A DNA stretch of 64,000 nt, from contig CM049308.1 in assembly GCA_026874595.1 (NCBI GenBank), positions 53,145,624 through 53,209,623 on the forward strand, read 5' to 3'. Below, piece by piece: positions 49,325-61,480 of this stretch. The notes below the pieces were generated by a model that had not been told where the DNA came from, ran no database searches, and was given only the letters and a program-made list of their open reading frames with translations. The translations under genes were made by a program, and so were the position numbers. Source of the stretch: Sipunculus nudus. Its lineage: Eukaryota > Annelida > Sipuncula > Golfingiida > Sipunculidae. The first letter of the stretch is position 1, and every line of letters starts with the position of its first letter.

Positions 49325-50070
49325 ATCCAGATTTGTCAGTCCGTCGACTCCGCCATCAATAATATAGGGTATCACTTTTTTTAAGATGTATAAGTGAGGC
49401 ACCGTTTATTGTCTGCTAAATGCTTATTTATCGTTTTAACGTGGGGACACTCGTTAAGATCTTTGCCCTTAACCTGACATGGGTTTGTAGTCTTGTAGTA
49501 AGGCCAAAGGCTAAGACTTTGTGGTATGAAGAAGGAGTTTAGTACTTTGAGAGTGTGTGTATATCATTCACTCGTACGGCCACTCAAGCCCCTGAGTGTG
49601 ACCTGAATGTCAAGATCTTTTTACCTAGGGTCATCGTTTGAGTGATTTATATCACATATACCTACGCACGCAGGTTTCTTTCGGTCAACAGGTAAGCTCT
49701 TGAGTTCAACTCTACCATGAATACTCGACTCAGTAAGCATTTATATTGGGCTGGCAAGCCTAATTTAGATCGTAATACAAGCCATGCGGGGGAACGTACT
49801 GTAACGATCATGCATCTTTTTACATTGATATTGTGGTAAACAGCCGTTGATCTTTACATAAAGCAAGGATAGATGAACTAACACATAAGAATTCATGTGA
49901 ACTCACAATACAAAAGTGTAAGCGTAAAAATGTCATATGTATTATAATTATTATTAATTCTAATTCCAAATGTAAAATATGCACTAAAATACTTGTAACA
50001 CTAACATATTTGTTACAGGGTTCTCAAGGCTGTAAACATGTTTCCTAGGCTGTTAACATGTTTGGCAAAC

Positions 50071-50112
<42 letters not shown>

Positions 50113-51438
50113 CGTCTTGAAATTTATATAAAACTTTTGCCGCAAACACACATAAAGTGTACTGTAAACACTAACAAAGGCCCAGATGGGACCGGGATAT
50201 ATAAACAGAACAGAAGTTTCAAAATGAGGGGTCTTATCTAGCGTAACATACTTATCTGAAATGAACAGGGACATTCCAGTGTCAGGTGCATTCCAGGGTC
50301 CTTATCTAAACTTGACACTTGTCACTATCTCCTGGTCAATATCTCCACTTGTTCATTGCATACATGACATCAGTGTCGGAAACTAGGCAAGAAATATAAA
50401 CCTCGTTATGAACACGTGTGTCCCTTTATTACATTTAATCATGAAAATCAGTTACATCCAGCATATATTAAAATAATACTCACTGAATACACATCGCTTT
50501 ATTTTATTTTTATATTATCATATAATTATGATTAATTATTATATTTTATTATGTACAAGATATGCAGATCTACAATCGTTTACATAAGTATGCAAAATAA
50601 TCAAATGTCAACGATGATTTTTTGTTTAATAATGTCAGGTTTTCTACCACATAAATGAGAGATGTAATCAATGCTGATATCACCAACTGGCTATTTACCC
50701 ATTGCTTTTTGTTTTACTTCATACTATGGTTATCATGCCCTAAAGATGACACAATTTATCGGTCAATTGGCGCTGAATATTTTAACAGTATATTAAATAA
50801 TTTAACAAATATTAAATAATTTAAGACATTTTTATTCATTAACATGTGAAGTAAAATATCCAGGTCTGACAGACAGTAACTGGGACATATTATTTTTAAC
50901 AGGTGTCCGATTTTGAGCTCAACTTCTACACAAATCATGATTCTAGGGTCATTGCCTGCGAGTAATGCGTATATGGCTTCATGCATAGTGGTTAGCTGTT
51001 GTTTGATTTGAATCGCCATGCTGGTCTGTATTAATGAGTGGCTTTAACAGACGTTTGTTTAGACTGATCGCTGGTCATGTTCAACAGAAAAGCTTTTGGG
51101 TGGTCATCTTTCTTCCTTTTCCGAGCTAAGCACTGCAGGATCTTGTAGTTAGAACATCATTGCCAGCTAGTCTAAAGTATCAAACTTCTATAAACTTACT
51201 AAGTGGCACGCTGTTTATAATTGGGGCAGGCAATAATCAATGACTGGATCAATATTGATATTGCGTCAGAATATTAATATGTTCCCAGTTTAATGGAAAT
51301 CTAACAACTAGCTTTTCTATAATTAAATCCATCACAACCTGGTAAAATTAAACTTGTTTGATCTACATTTTTGATCGAATGCTTAGTATTTATATCTTTC
51401 AAGTCAATTCCTGAATATATGTATGATTGTTAAGGTGA
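49325..51438. other. Non-coding stretch
   Basis: No gene supported. A GA microsatellite lies at 50073-50108. Confidence 0.45.
50073..50108. repeat. (GA)n microsatellite
   Basis: Uninterrupted AG run. Confidence 0.95.
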
Positions 51439-52774
51439 TCAGTTTATTTCATTATAGAAGTTGAAACCTGTTTCCTGGTACAGGACTTCCAACAAATCAT
51501 TAGCTCGCTTACTCTGTTCTTCTGTGAATAGGCTCACCCAGTCCCCTATTATACCTTTCCTCATGAAGTTAGCCCCTTCAACCAGATTGGGATAAATGTC
51601 CAAAGAAAGACTTGGATGTTTCTTAAGGTTGTCAAACCTCATGAAATAGGAAATGCGGTCTAATGCATTTGCTTGAAGAGGTTTCCCAAGGAAATTTGCG
51701 ATTCTCTGGATCCACTCTCTCTGTTGAAGTTTAAGGTCTTCATACTTTACAAAAAGTATGTTGATGTCATCTCGTTGATTCCAGAATGACTTGACATGAT
51801 CATACCAACTTCCATACATGACCTTTCCTGCCAAAAATGCTTCTATAAATACCTCCCATTCTCCATTCCATGGCCCGAGCAATTTATAGACTTTATGAAA
51901 ATGATAAAACGATACAGCAACATCTTTTGGGTTTCTCACTATGTAAATAACTTTTCCTTTCTGTTTTGACAGGCCTCCAGGTAAAAAGTTGTATGAGATA
52001 TGACTGTACAACACGGTAGGGTGTGATATAGTTTTCACATGAGGGAAGTTCATATCAAGGTGATTAGCCAGTTTAGGTGAAGAGTTTTCAAATCCATTGA
52101 GGTCTTCTTGACTAAATATTGCCCCTACAATTCTTCTGAGCCAGTTGTTTCCTGAAAAATATTGGATATTTAGATATAACAGGTCTTCTTCCTACATGTT
52201 TTGCTTCTAACAGATCAGACACTGGTGAAACATCGGGGAAAACTTCACAGGTAACTTCTGTTTTAAAATATTCTGATTACTAAATGTTTATTTCATGATT
52301 ACCATTTATATGTCTTTAGGATACTGGCGCAGGTCTTTGTCGATATTTGGATCTTTGGAATTAATACTTTTAATAGAACTATCCCCAGTATATATGTGAT
52401 CAGATGTGTGTGTGTAAAAGAGCGAGAGAGAGAGATACAGAGAGACACAGAAATAGATACAGAGATACACAGACAGAAATATAGATAGATAGATAGCTAG
52501 ATAGATAGATGCATGATAATACGCTATATCTGGTTTATGCATCAAAAGTGAGATGCACAAGAAAACCGTATGTCTGTTTTATGCAGCGTCAATCAAAGGT
52601 AAGAGCCAATTTACCAGATTTGCAATAGCCACACAGGAAAACATCATCTTCGTGGAGCTCAAGTTGCCTTATTTCATCCAGGTATTCCCTTTTTGTGTTA
52701 AAGTGAAACGTTACCCCATTAACCACATGGCTTCCCTCTATGTGGTAGGGGAGTTTAGTTAACTGTTTCGCCAT
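51439..52774 (-). CDS. Cytosolic-type sulfotransferase A (two coding exons)
   Basis: Predicted to transfer sulfate from PAPS to a hydroxyl or amine of a small molecule. Exons 52774-52615 and 52151-51439 join in phase 1 to give 290 residues, the usual SULT length. The PAPS 5'-phosphate loop is CKSGNNWLRRI, split by the intron within its Gly codon (donor GTAAAT, acceptor TTTTTCAG). The likely catalytic His is in YSHISYNFLP. The 3'-phosphate site is RNPKDVAVSFYHF, and the C-terminal PAPS loop and dimer region is FMRKGIIGDW. The chosen start is MAKQLTKLPY, aligned with the paralogue. An in-frame ATG 81 bases upstream would add a hydrophobic N terminus. Substrate cannot be told from sequence. The paralogue at 61481-62995 has the same exon plan and orientation, so this is a tandem duplication. 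Confidence 0.93.
52405..52512. repeat. GA/GATA microsatellite in sulfotransferase A intron
   Basis: GTGTGTGT, then GAGAGAGAGA, then ATAG tetranucleotides. The intron of the paralogue also carries a GA run. Confidence 0.9.
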
Positions 52775-54060
52775 AACTTCAGATTTATATCTGAAAGTTT
52801 GTGACCAGCAAATCAAAAGTGCAACAATGAGAATGAGATACAATAAAACAGACAAATCCTACTTCCGTTTCAATCTGTATACCTTTGATACTTATTTTGG
52901 CTATTTGCCTGAGTATGTGTTTGAATATGGATTGTGTTTCATTGTGATATATCAATTACGTATGTCTGTCTGTCAGTTCGAGATATACTGGGTGGTCTCT
53001 GAAGGAAGCCTCTTGAACCCGTACTGTGATATAATGGTGTTGTTACCATGAAACAAGTTAGAGGTTACAACCTAAAGACAAACAGACAAAGGCTTTGAGA
53101 GCTAAACAGATGCACGTATGGTTATTTATTTGTGAACTCGGTCATAATAAGTTCGTTGTCCTATATACTATTATGCATATGAGCGGTTAACTATGCATGC
53201 AAGTCAAATTGTTTATTGCCCCTCAGGCTTACATAAAAGTATTGCATGAACAAAATAATGTTTACAACCAACACAAGATTTCTGTAGTTATATAAAATCC
53301 TGGTATTTATTCTGTTTGTGTAAGCGTTTTACAAAGGCCAAGGATGTTCTTTTGATACAACTACAAACTGCACAGTAGCTTTATGCAATAAATGGTAATT
53401 TTGTTGCATTTATTCGAAATTTGACAAAAGTATGCCCGCTTCTCATGCAAACATATACTCCTGTGAGTATATATATGTATATTTACTTATTTAAGTAAAC
53501 TGTGTCATGTGAAAATGTTGCATATATATTATTTATATATATATTTATATATAAATTGACATAAGTAAAAGGATATTTTCGCACGACCTAAGGAGGTTAT
53601 ACAAAAAGTATATTTGCAAGCATGTTCCTTTGCTTGTTGAGTAAATTGTGTGTTGTGATTTGAATTTTTTTATTTGCAAATATAAGTAAACTGTAGTAGT
53701 TTGTTGAAAAAGGATTATGACTAGAGTTATAATAATTTAAACAAGAAATTCAGTCTTTGTACTAAGCATTATCTGCATTTAAGACAATAAAGGAGTGATT
53801 TTTTGGGGGGTTAAGCAATTCATGTTAATACTTATTGAAAGTGTATGAAAGCCTTCTTCACAGGCATCTCTAATTACTTGATTAAAATATAAAAGTCATT
53901 TACACCACCGCATATATTCCTGCAAAGTCATATCAAAAATACAATTAACCGGTTCAGCTTCATCATACACAGCTCAAATTGTTTAATTCTCCCTCATTAT
54001 ATTTATCAGGTTCTTAGAATTCTGTCTAGAATGTTCACAGGTTGTTACCGCTTTAAGCTC
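52775..54060. other. Sequence upstream of sulfotransferase A
   Basis: Presumed promoter and 5' region of the minus-strand gene, followed by AT-rich non-coding DNA. No defined promoter element could be assigned. Confidence 0.35.
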
Positions 54061-54600
54061 AGCTGACTGTTAGTCATCTGAGCTTTAGCAATCACTCTTT
54101 GTCCGTCGTCCGTCCAGGGCACAAATTGTATTCGCTGGACCTGAAATCTTCTTACTTGACACCAATAGTGGTCCATCAAAAATCTCCTTGGAAACCTAAA
54201 ATTAGGTCTCTGTTACCCATATTTTTTTAGCTACGGGGCACCGTAGTACCCCCAAGAAAAATGGAAAATGTGATACAAAAGCTCAAGTATCTAAAAAGAT
54301 AATGCATTGTTTACCATGATTCTTTGCATGGATATTGATCATGGAGTGTTTCATCAGTTTCTTCAGACTTGTGGCACAACCTGTATTTTTCAATACCAGT
54401 CTGTTAACAGGGCACAAATCATAACCACTGGACCTAGAATCTTAAACAAGGCCTACAGGCCTAATGCGAACCTGAGCAATGAGATTACACCAGGTATAAT
54501 GCTTCAATGCTGGACCATTACTCTCAAGAACATGTGTAACATGTACATGAACAATGCAAGTACTAAACAATTAAACAAACATCACTGCTGAAGTTCTGGC
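54060..54600 (+). repeat. Dispersed repeat C, isolated unit
   Basis: Begins near GTTAGTCATCTGAGCTTTAG and TTTGTCCGTCGTCCGTCC, followed by AAATTAGGTCTCTGTTACCC and GCATGGATATTGATCATGG. The same text recurs in the array at 58090-59560. I associate the GTCCGTCGTCCGTC text with a repeat common in bivalve genomes (memory, not searched). Confidence 0.75.
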
Positions 54601-54770
54601 ATGGGTGCACACAACACAAAAACTAGAATACGGGTAGTCAACAAGCGACAACGTGTATCCGCCATATTCCGAGTGGGACGGGTGAAGTGAGGCATGGAAT
54701 GTGGCAAGGGGAAATAGAGTGAGGTGTGTTGCATAATAGCTTGGACGTCTGCAGCCTAAATGTGTATGAA

Positions 54771-56079
54771 GGTTGCGCCACCTACCACAAAATCCAGAAA
54801 GCTGTCCAAGTTGTATACATATGCGAAATTTTTGGCAGATAAGTCAAACCACTACTTGTATATGAGTGATTTTATCCCACAGCAGACAAACAGAAGGACG
54901 CTGTGCAAAAATGGTGACAGGTTGCGCCACCAAATTTTTGTATGATTAAGAGCTATGTGAGATCTATACACATGCAAATATCAGAGGGATATGTCAAACC
55001 AGTCCTGAAATATAAGCCTGAATGTCTGCAGCGTATACATAAATGTAGACGGCGTCACCAGGCACAAATCCAGAAAGCTATCCAAGATGTATATATCTGC
55101 AAAATTTTAGGCAGATATGTCAAACCACTGCTGAGATATGAGTGATTTTATCCCACGGCAAACAAACAGTGGGACACTGGGCAAAAAGGGTTGCAGGTGG
55201 CGCCACCAGTTTTGCGTATGATAAAGAGCTATATGAGATCTATAAACATGCAAAATTTTTGCCCAATCGGTCATATGGTTTCCGAGATATAAGCTAGGAT
55301 GTCTGCAGCGTAAATATAAATGTAGGTGGCGCCACCTGTCATAAAATCAAGAAAGCTGTCTAGGATGTATACACATGCAAAATTTCAGGTGGATTAGTCC
55401 AACCAATGCAGAGATATGAGTGATTTTATTCCAAGAAAGATGAACAGACGGACGCTGTTCAAAAATGGTTGCAAGTGGCGCCACCATTTTTAGTGTATTT
55501 TATAAAGCTATCCAAGGGCTACATTTGTGCAAAATTTTTAGCCTGATCAGTCAAATGGTTCCCGAGATATGTGGGTTTATGTGTGGAAACAGACGTACAA
55601 ATAGACGCATGGCAGAGAGGAAAAGTCAGAGGTCATCCAAAATTGAGGACGCAGCAGTTTACATGTGACCCGACTATAATTCTGAATTTCAAGAAATTCT
55701 GCAAAGTGGTTACGGAGGAGTTCTCCAGAAACCTATGCGGCGGTGGCAGTTGCGGCGGCGGCGGCGTCCGACTGAAAACATAGTATCCGCTAAACTCTGT
55801 ATTGGCAGATACAATGATTGTAGCTGGCACCACCAGTCTTGTAAACAAAGAAGAGATATATACATATGCCCAATGTCAGACTGATATGTCAAACCCCTCC
55901 CGTGAAATAAGCAGGGACATACACTGTGCAAAAATTATTGTAGGTGGCGCTACTAGTCTTGTACACTATAAAGCTACCCGATATGTATAAACATGCCCAA
56001 TTTTAGGATTATGTATCAAATTCCTCTGTAGAAATAAGCAGGCGCATACACTGCAAAAGTGAATGTAGGTGGCACCACC
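54771..56079 (+). repeat. Satellite array with palindromic GGTGGCGCCACC box
   Basis: Boxes (perfect or near-perfect) lie at 54771, 54920, 55048, 55196, 55325, 55474, then 55823, 55943 and 56068. The first six are spaced 149, 128, 148, 129 and 149, so the repeating unit is a dimer of about 277 bases made of two related monomers. Between boxes recur GAGATCTATACACATGCAAA, GATATGTCAAACCA, GAGATATGAGTGATTTTAT and ACAAACAGACGGACGCTG. Perfect boxes: 55196-55207 and 55325-55336. The part between 55486 and 55822 has diverged. Confidence 0.9.
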
Positions 56080-56149
56080 TGTCTTGTAAATGAGAATACC
56101 ATCAAAGACGCACAGACAGGTCAAAATATCAGGCAAATACATCATAATT

Positions 56150-56620
56150 CCCTAGAGTTTGATGCACTGGGCTGGCGAGGCTTAGTTGAGTAAGGCAGTT
56201 GCCCTCGAGTGAAATGTGACAAAATGCTGCCTCAAGCTACTGCACTGAGTGAACTCTTGACCTGCACCTGGCAAGACTGAGTGAACTTTTCACCTGTACT
56301 TGGCTGCACTGAGTGAAATCTTGCCCATGTGCATAATCTGACACAGTTGGCAGTCTGCCAAAGCTATACATAGATCCAGGCTGAACTTTGGTGCCAAATC
56401 TGATGCAGTAAGCAGTCTGCTATAAATATAGCTATAAATATAATGCAGCTAATGCACTGAGTGAACTTTTGATCTATACCTGCCTGCACTTCTTCCAATC
56501 CTGGCACTGTGCCAAAACTATTTATAGAGCTGACATCATTTTGGCTAATTGCCAACATCGAGGCACTGGCAATCTGCCAATGGTAAACCAAGTGGTGCCA
56601 TCTGTACACAAAAGTGGTCC
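56150..56620 (+). repeat. Short tandem motif region GCACTGAGTGAAC
   Basis: GCACTGAGTGAACTCTTGAC, GACTGAGTGAACTTTTCACC, GCACTGAGTGAAATCTTGCC and GCACTGAGTGAACTTTTGAT recur, with GGCAGTCTGCCAA- and GGCAATCTGCCAA-type palindromes between. Units of about 32 bases near 56240-56330. Confidence 0.7.
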
Positions 56621-57170
56621 CTACTTGAAATAAATTTGAAATTAATTTTCCCAATACATAATGCTTTTCAGCTGACTTTTTATAAAAAAGGAAACTAGGA
56701 ATAGATGTAAAATTATTACGGATGCATATTGAATGCAAAATTTAAATACAGATATATCTCTTTGATGGCAAATTCTTGAATTAAGTTGAGTAGGAATACC
56801 AATAATTTATAATCCATGTACAGCTATCTTTATATAGCCACAGAGACCTGAACATCCATGATTGTAACATTCCATGGTATTATGAATAACTTAAATCATA
56901 AATCTAATTTTTTAAAAGCTGTTAAAAAACATTGTCAATATTAACCAAAGATATCCTGGAATCTAAATGTCTAGTGGCATGATGTAATAGATGCTGATAA
57001 ACTAGAGCCAGGCTAGATGTAACAGCATCACACCGCTAACATATATGGTTAAATGACTCAATTCAATCTCCATAATTCAGACAAAAATCATTCATGTGGA
57101 ACCATTAATGACAATTATTATAAGAATTATTGTAGGGATTATTCTTGTAAAATATTTTAAAAAGTGGCTT
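56621..57170. other. Non-coding stretch between repeat blocks
   Basis: No gene or clear repeat unit seen. Confidence 0.4.
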
Positions 57171-58090
57171 CAGTGGCATCAGTCGAAAAACGTTTCGCAG
57201 GTTTATAACTCATATAGGAAGATACAGCAAACTGGGTAAGTTCAGCTTCTCGTAATTCAGCCAAAAAGCACTGAAATAAAACCATTTGAACAAACTTAAC
57301 TTGAATTATCAACATCTCAGGATAATTAATTTGTGAAATTTAAGAATTTGGCCCAGTGGTTTTTGAGAAGAAGATCTTTGTAGCCACTGAGCTTAAATTG
57401 GCTGTTATGGCATATTACTAAATTCAGCTTCCCATAACTTAGCCAAAAGTCCCTGAACAGAGACCATTTGAACGAACTTCAGAAAGCACTACCCTAGGAT
57501 CATTTCTGTGCGATATTAAACATTTTGGCAATATGGTTACAGAGAAGAAGTGTTTTGTAGCCCTCAGTGTGATACAGGCACTGATGACCCCATACGAAAA
57601 AGGCCGATGCAGGTGGCGCCACCAATACCTCAATTTCAGATATGACCTATGTGACCAACATTGGCATAAAATTTGGTGACGATAGCTCCAGCCGTTTCTG
57701 TGACTGAAATTTTAATATGCTTTTTTGGATAGATGACAAAGTTCAACCTCCTGTTCCTCGGCCAAAAATATCTGAACTGGAACCATTTGAACAAACTTGA
57801 GAGAGATTGTTCCAGAGATCATTTCTTTGAAATACTGGAAATGGGCTGGACATTTTCGGAGAATAAGATTATTAAAGCTTTTTGAGCTTTTTCCCTTTCT
57901 AAGAAAATGCAGTTAGAAAAAAATGAACAAAATCCGATAGAGTTTATCAGATGACTGATTATTTGCAAAAAAATTGGTGATGCTAGCTCCTGCCTTTTTT
58001 GAGATGGCTATGGTTAACGTACAGGCGACGCACGACGTACGACGGACGACTCCGCAGCATCGCATAAGCTCACAGGTTCGCTAAAAATGA
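57171..58090 (+). repeat. Dispersed repeat D (internally tandem, about 200-300 bases per unit)
   Basis: Three related units carry GACCATTTGAACGAACTT-like text, GATCATTTCTGTGCGATATT-like text and GAGAAGAAG- or GAGAATAAG-like text. The last ends in TTTTTGAGATGGCTATGG and ACGACGTACGACGGACGAC before a CATAAGCTCAC tail. One perfect GGTGGCGCCACC box lies at 57612-57623. Confidence 0.75.
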
Positions 58091-59560
58091 CATCAAGGGA
58101 GGTCCATGAAACCTTAATAAGGTCTCTGTTACCCATATCATCCGAGCTATGGGGCTCAGATGTACCCCTAGAATAATTAATAGTTTGATAAAAAAGCTCC
58201 AGAAACTGAGCAACCAATGCATTGATCACCATGATTTTTGTATGCTTATTGATCATGAAGTGTTTCATCAGTTCCTGCAGACTGGTGGCACCACTTGGAT
58301 TATTTGCCGAATTTTTAAGCCTGGTTTTCTTAATTTTTGAGACCTTTAAAGATGCCGTTCTCTGTTAACAGGGCACAAATCGTAACCACTGAACCTAGAT
58401 TCTTCTAACTTGATATCAAGGGGGGTCCATGAAATTCTCCTTTGAAAACTTAAATTAGGTCTCTGTTACCCAAATTCTCTAAGCTATGGGGCTTATAAGT
58501 ACCCCCTAGAATAATTGAAAGTTTGATACCAAAGCAGGGCACAAATCATAACCATTGGACCTAGAATCTTTTGCCCAAAAAGTTCTCTACAGAAACCTGA
58601 AAATAGGTCTCTGTTTTCCATATCTTCCGATCTATGGGGCTCAGAAGTACCCCTAGAATAAGTGAAAGCTTGATACAAAAGCACCAGTATCTGACAAACT
58701 AATAAATTGATAATCATGATTCTTTGCATGCATAAAGATCAAGTAGTGTTTCATCAGTTCCTGCACACTGGTGGTGCCACCACAATTTTTTTTAAATTTC
58801 TTAACACATTTATTTTATCTCTACTGAGAACTTTTATGATGCGGTCATCTGTAAACAGTGCACAAATCTTAACCATTGGTCCTAGACATTGGTTCGTACT
58901 TGACATCCAGAGAGGTTCATAAAAAGTCTTCTTGGAACCTGAAATTAGGTCTCTGTTATCCACATTTTTCAAGCTATGGGGCTTTCAAGTACCCCCCCCC
59001 CCCCCCCCCTTCCCAGAATAATGGGAAATATGATCCCAAAGCACGGCACAAATCATAACCATTGGACCTAGAATCATCTCTTTTGACATCTAGGGAAGTC
59101 CCTGAAAAGTCTTCTTGGAAACCTGAAGTCCCCGTTACCCATATTCATCAAGCTATTTGGCTTATAAGCACCCCTTAGAATAATTGAAAATTTGATACCA
59201 AAGCAGGGCACAAATCATAACCATTGGACCTACAGTCTTCTTACTTGACTGCCTGAGAGTTCCTCAAAGGTTTTCCCCAGAAACCTAACATTAGGTCACT
59301 GTGACCTATATTATTTCAGTTACAGGCCATGTTTGAGCACCCCAGAAATAATGCAAAATACACAAATTGTCAGATTCCTCAGAAACGGCTGGATGGATTG
59401 TCATCAAATTTGGTGTGCTAATGGGTCTTGATGAACTTCAGCTAATATTTATGAACTGTGATCCCACCTAAATTATCTTAATTAGTTGCCTGTGCAAGGA
59501 CACATTGTCAACAACCCAGTCGGTTGAGCGGTATGACCCATGGGTCACTTGTTGCTTAAT
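58091..59560 (+). repeat. Dispersed repeat C, tandem array
   Basis: The block AGGTCTCTGTTACCCATAT (or a close variant) recurs at about 58118, 58458, 58604, 58945, 59130 and 59294; the earlier spacings alternate near 340 and 146. The long unit contains an extra module with GATCATGAAGTGTTTCATCA and a GGTGG-CCACC box. The array ends with GAAACGGCTGGATGGATTGT and GACCCATGGGTCACTTGTT. Confidence 0.85.
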
Positions 59561-60424
59561 ATTATCCATTGTTGCCTAGTTAAGACTAGTTAAGGTCTTG
59601 GGGGTCCAAACATTAAAACATCTTAATTTGTAAATGCAAAAGTGCGCATATTACAAAACCTATTACTTTAAATGTAATATTCAAAAGTTTTTAATAGGCA
59701 AACATTAAATTTGATAAAAAAGACTAATATTATTCAAAATCAGTGACAAAAATGATGGCAATAATAAGCCGTGTTTTATAACAAACATTCGTATCGTAAT
59801 GTTTAAAGACGATATTTACAAGACGAAGTATCTAAGCACTCACGACTTAGATGTGACTAAAAAGACTCGAAAATCAGCTACTGTCTCAAAATGCAATATT
59901 ACATTAGTACAAGGAACATCCTCTCTTTAGAAAGAAGTAACACAATGTGGGACAGAAATTCGTGGTATCTTCATTTATTTATGAAGAGAGATAGCCTTTA
60001 TACCAGTAGTTGATTTTATATATTGCAGAATCATGCCAATGGCCAAGAAGTCTAGAATGACAGAAAAGGATAACCGGATGGTCTGAAAGAATTAGAATTT
60101 AAGAACTATCAAACACACCCGTCAGTGAACAAGTATGGGTCCAATATTGTTAGGTTTTCCGGAATTATTTCATGTGCAGGAATTTCATATTTTTTCAATA
60201 TTATTAAAAAAGTCCAAGCATATTTACCACGGACAACCGTAAATTAATTTGTATTCGTCATGGATAGGTCAAATATAGGAATGAATCATGAAATTGTGGA
60301 TTGTAATCAGAATAGATTCGGACCAATCACCAACCTGGGTCTTGATGCAGCGCCACATGCCGGCGGTTATTATACCATGACGAAAGTGACCTTATAATAG
60401 TAATATTATGGGCGTATAGAAACT
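59561..60424. other. Non-coding stretch
   Basis: Nothing supported. Confidence 0.4.
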
Positions 60425-60469
60425 TTGGGTTACTTACTTCTATGCATAAATATATTGGTAGGTCTCCAG

Positions 60470-60617
60470 TTTGTTAAGATGGATGTAGCCCTAATCATAC
60501 GACCTCCGCGACCTAACCCAGGGTTCTACAGGTCCAGCATGGACACATACCTCAACCTAAACGGAAGGAATCCTTATTCAAATTCAAAAGACATTTCATG
60601 CAAATTAACCATCGCAG
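60470..60617 (+). CDS. Candidate internal exon, unassigned
   Basis: Flanked by AGGTCTCCAG and GTAACG, it reads 49 codons without a stop, starting FVKMDVALIIRPPRPNPGF. No domain is recognised and no partner exon was found, so it may be chance. Confidence 0.25.
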
Positions 60618-60661
60618 GTAACGGAATTTACCATCCTTTCGTTTGCATAGTTGATCTGTAA

Positions 60662-61480
60662 TCCCATCAATGCGGGTTTTTTTTGTAAACTGGCATTCAC
60701 CAAAAACAACGGAAACTCTTAATAAGAAACCCGGAGTCGACAAGATTTGGTCATCTCGACGATTGCCAGGGGTATTGTAACTGTACCACGTTATATACAT
60801 CTGTATGTAAGAGATTTATGCGACACAGGCCATTTCAAGTGTGTTATCTTATCAGGAACTGGGAAGAAATAATTGTAATGATCGTATTCACTGACATTGC
60901 ATAAAACAAACAATGCCTTGGTGGGCCCTAAAATGCAATTACATGGACCAAAGATTCACATGTTTTTATTGCCAATTGTTATAAAGTAATTTTGTATTTG
61001 TATATTTTTAAGCTTTTGTTTTAAGGAAACCGCACATTAGGGGATGTGAAATTAATGGATATGGTTAAAATAGAGGTATTTCATATTCTAGAAATTAACG
61101 TGCACGATGAGAAGTACCAAATAATATATAATAACAGCAGCCAAAGCACCCCTTAGGGTGACTATTATATTTGATGCCAAACATTCGTGAATTTGAAATA
61201 AAAAAAAATAGCAGTAATGTGAATATTATTCTTGACAATCAGGGTAGGTAGTTTTTGTTAATTTTGGTGTCAACAGTAGTTTATTGAATCATAAATAAGG
61301 ATCGGATACCAGGACATAGCCCTATATTAATTCCTCTCTTATAAATTTTTAATTCTGAATGTACATGTTCCTTATAAAATATATTCTCATATACGACTAA
61401 ATGTTACATCTTTATCTCTATTAACGATGTTTAATCTGCATTGGTAATCTATTGATTTTCCAGATGATAGTTCAGCTTGA
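60662..61480. other. Non-coding stretch downstream of sulfotransferase B
   Basis: Holds the presumed 3' end of the minus-strand sulfotransferase B. I could not pick a clear polyadenylation signal. Confidence 0.35.

Noticed and set aside
55633-55931. Pro- or Arg-rich open frames in the satellite
   Set aside because: Produced by the GCGGCGGCGGCGG run and satellite sequence; no protein family.
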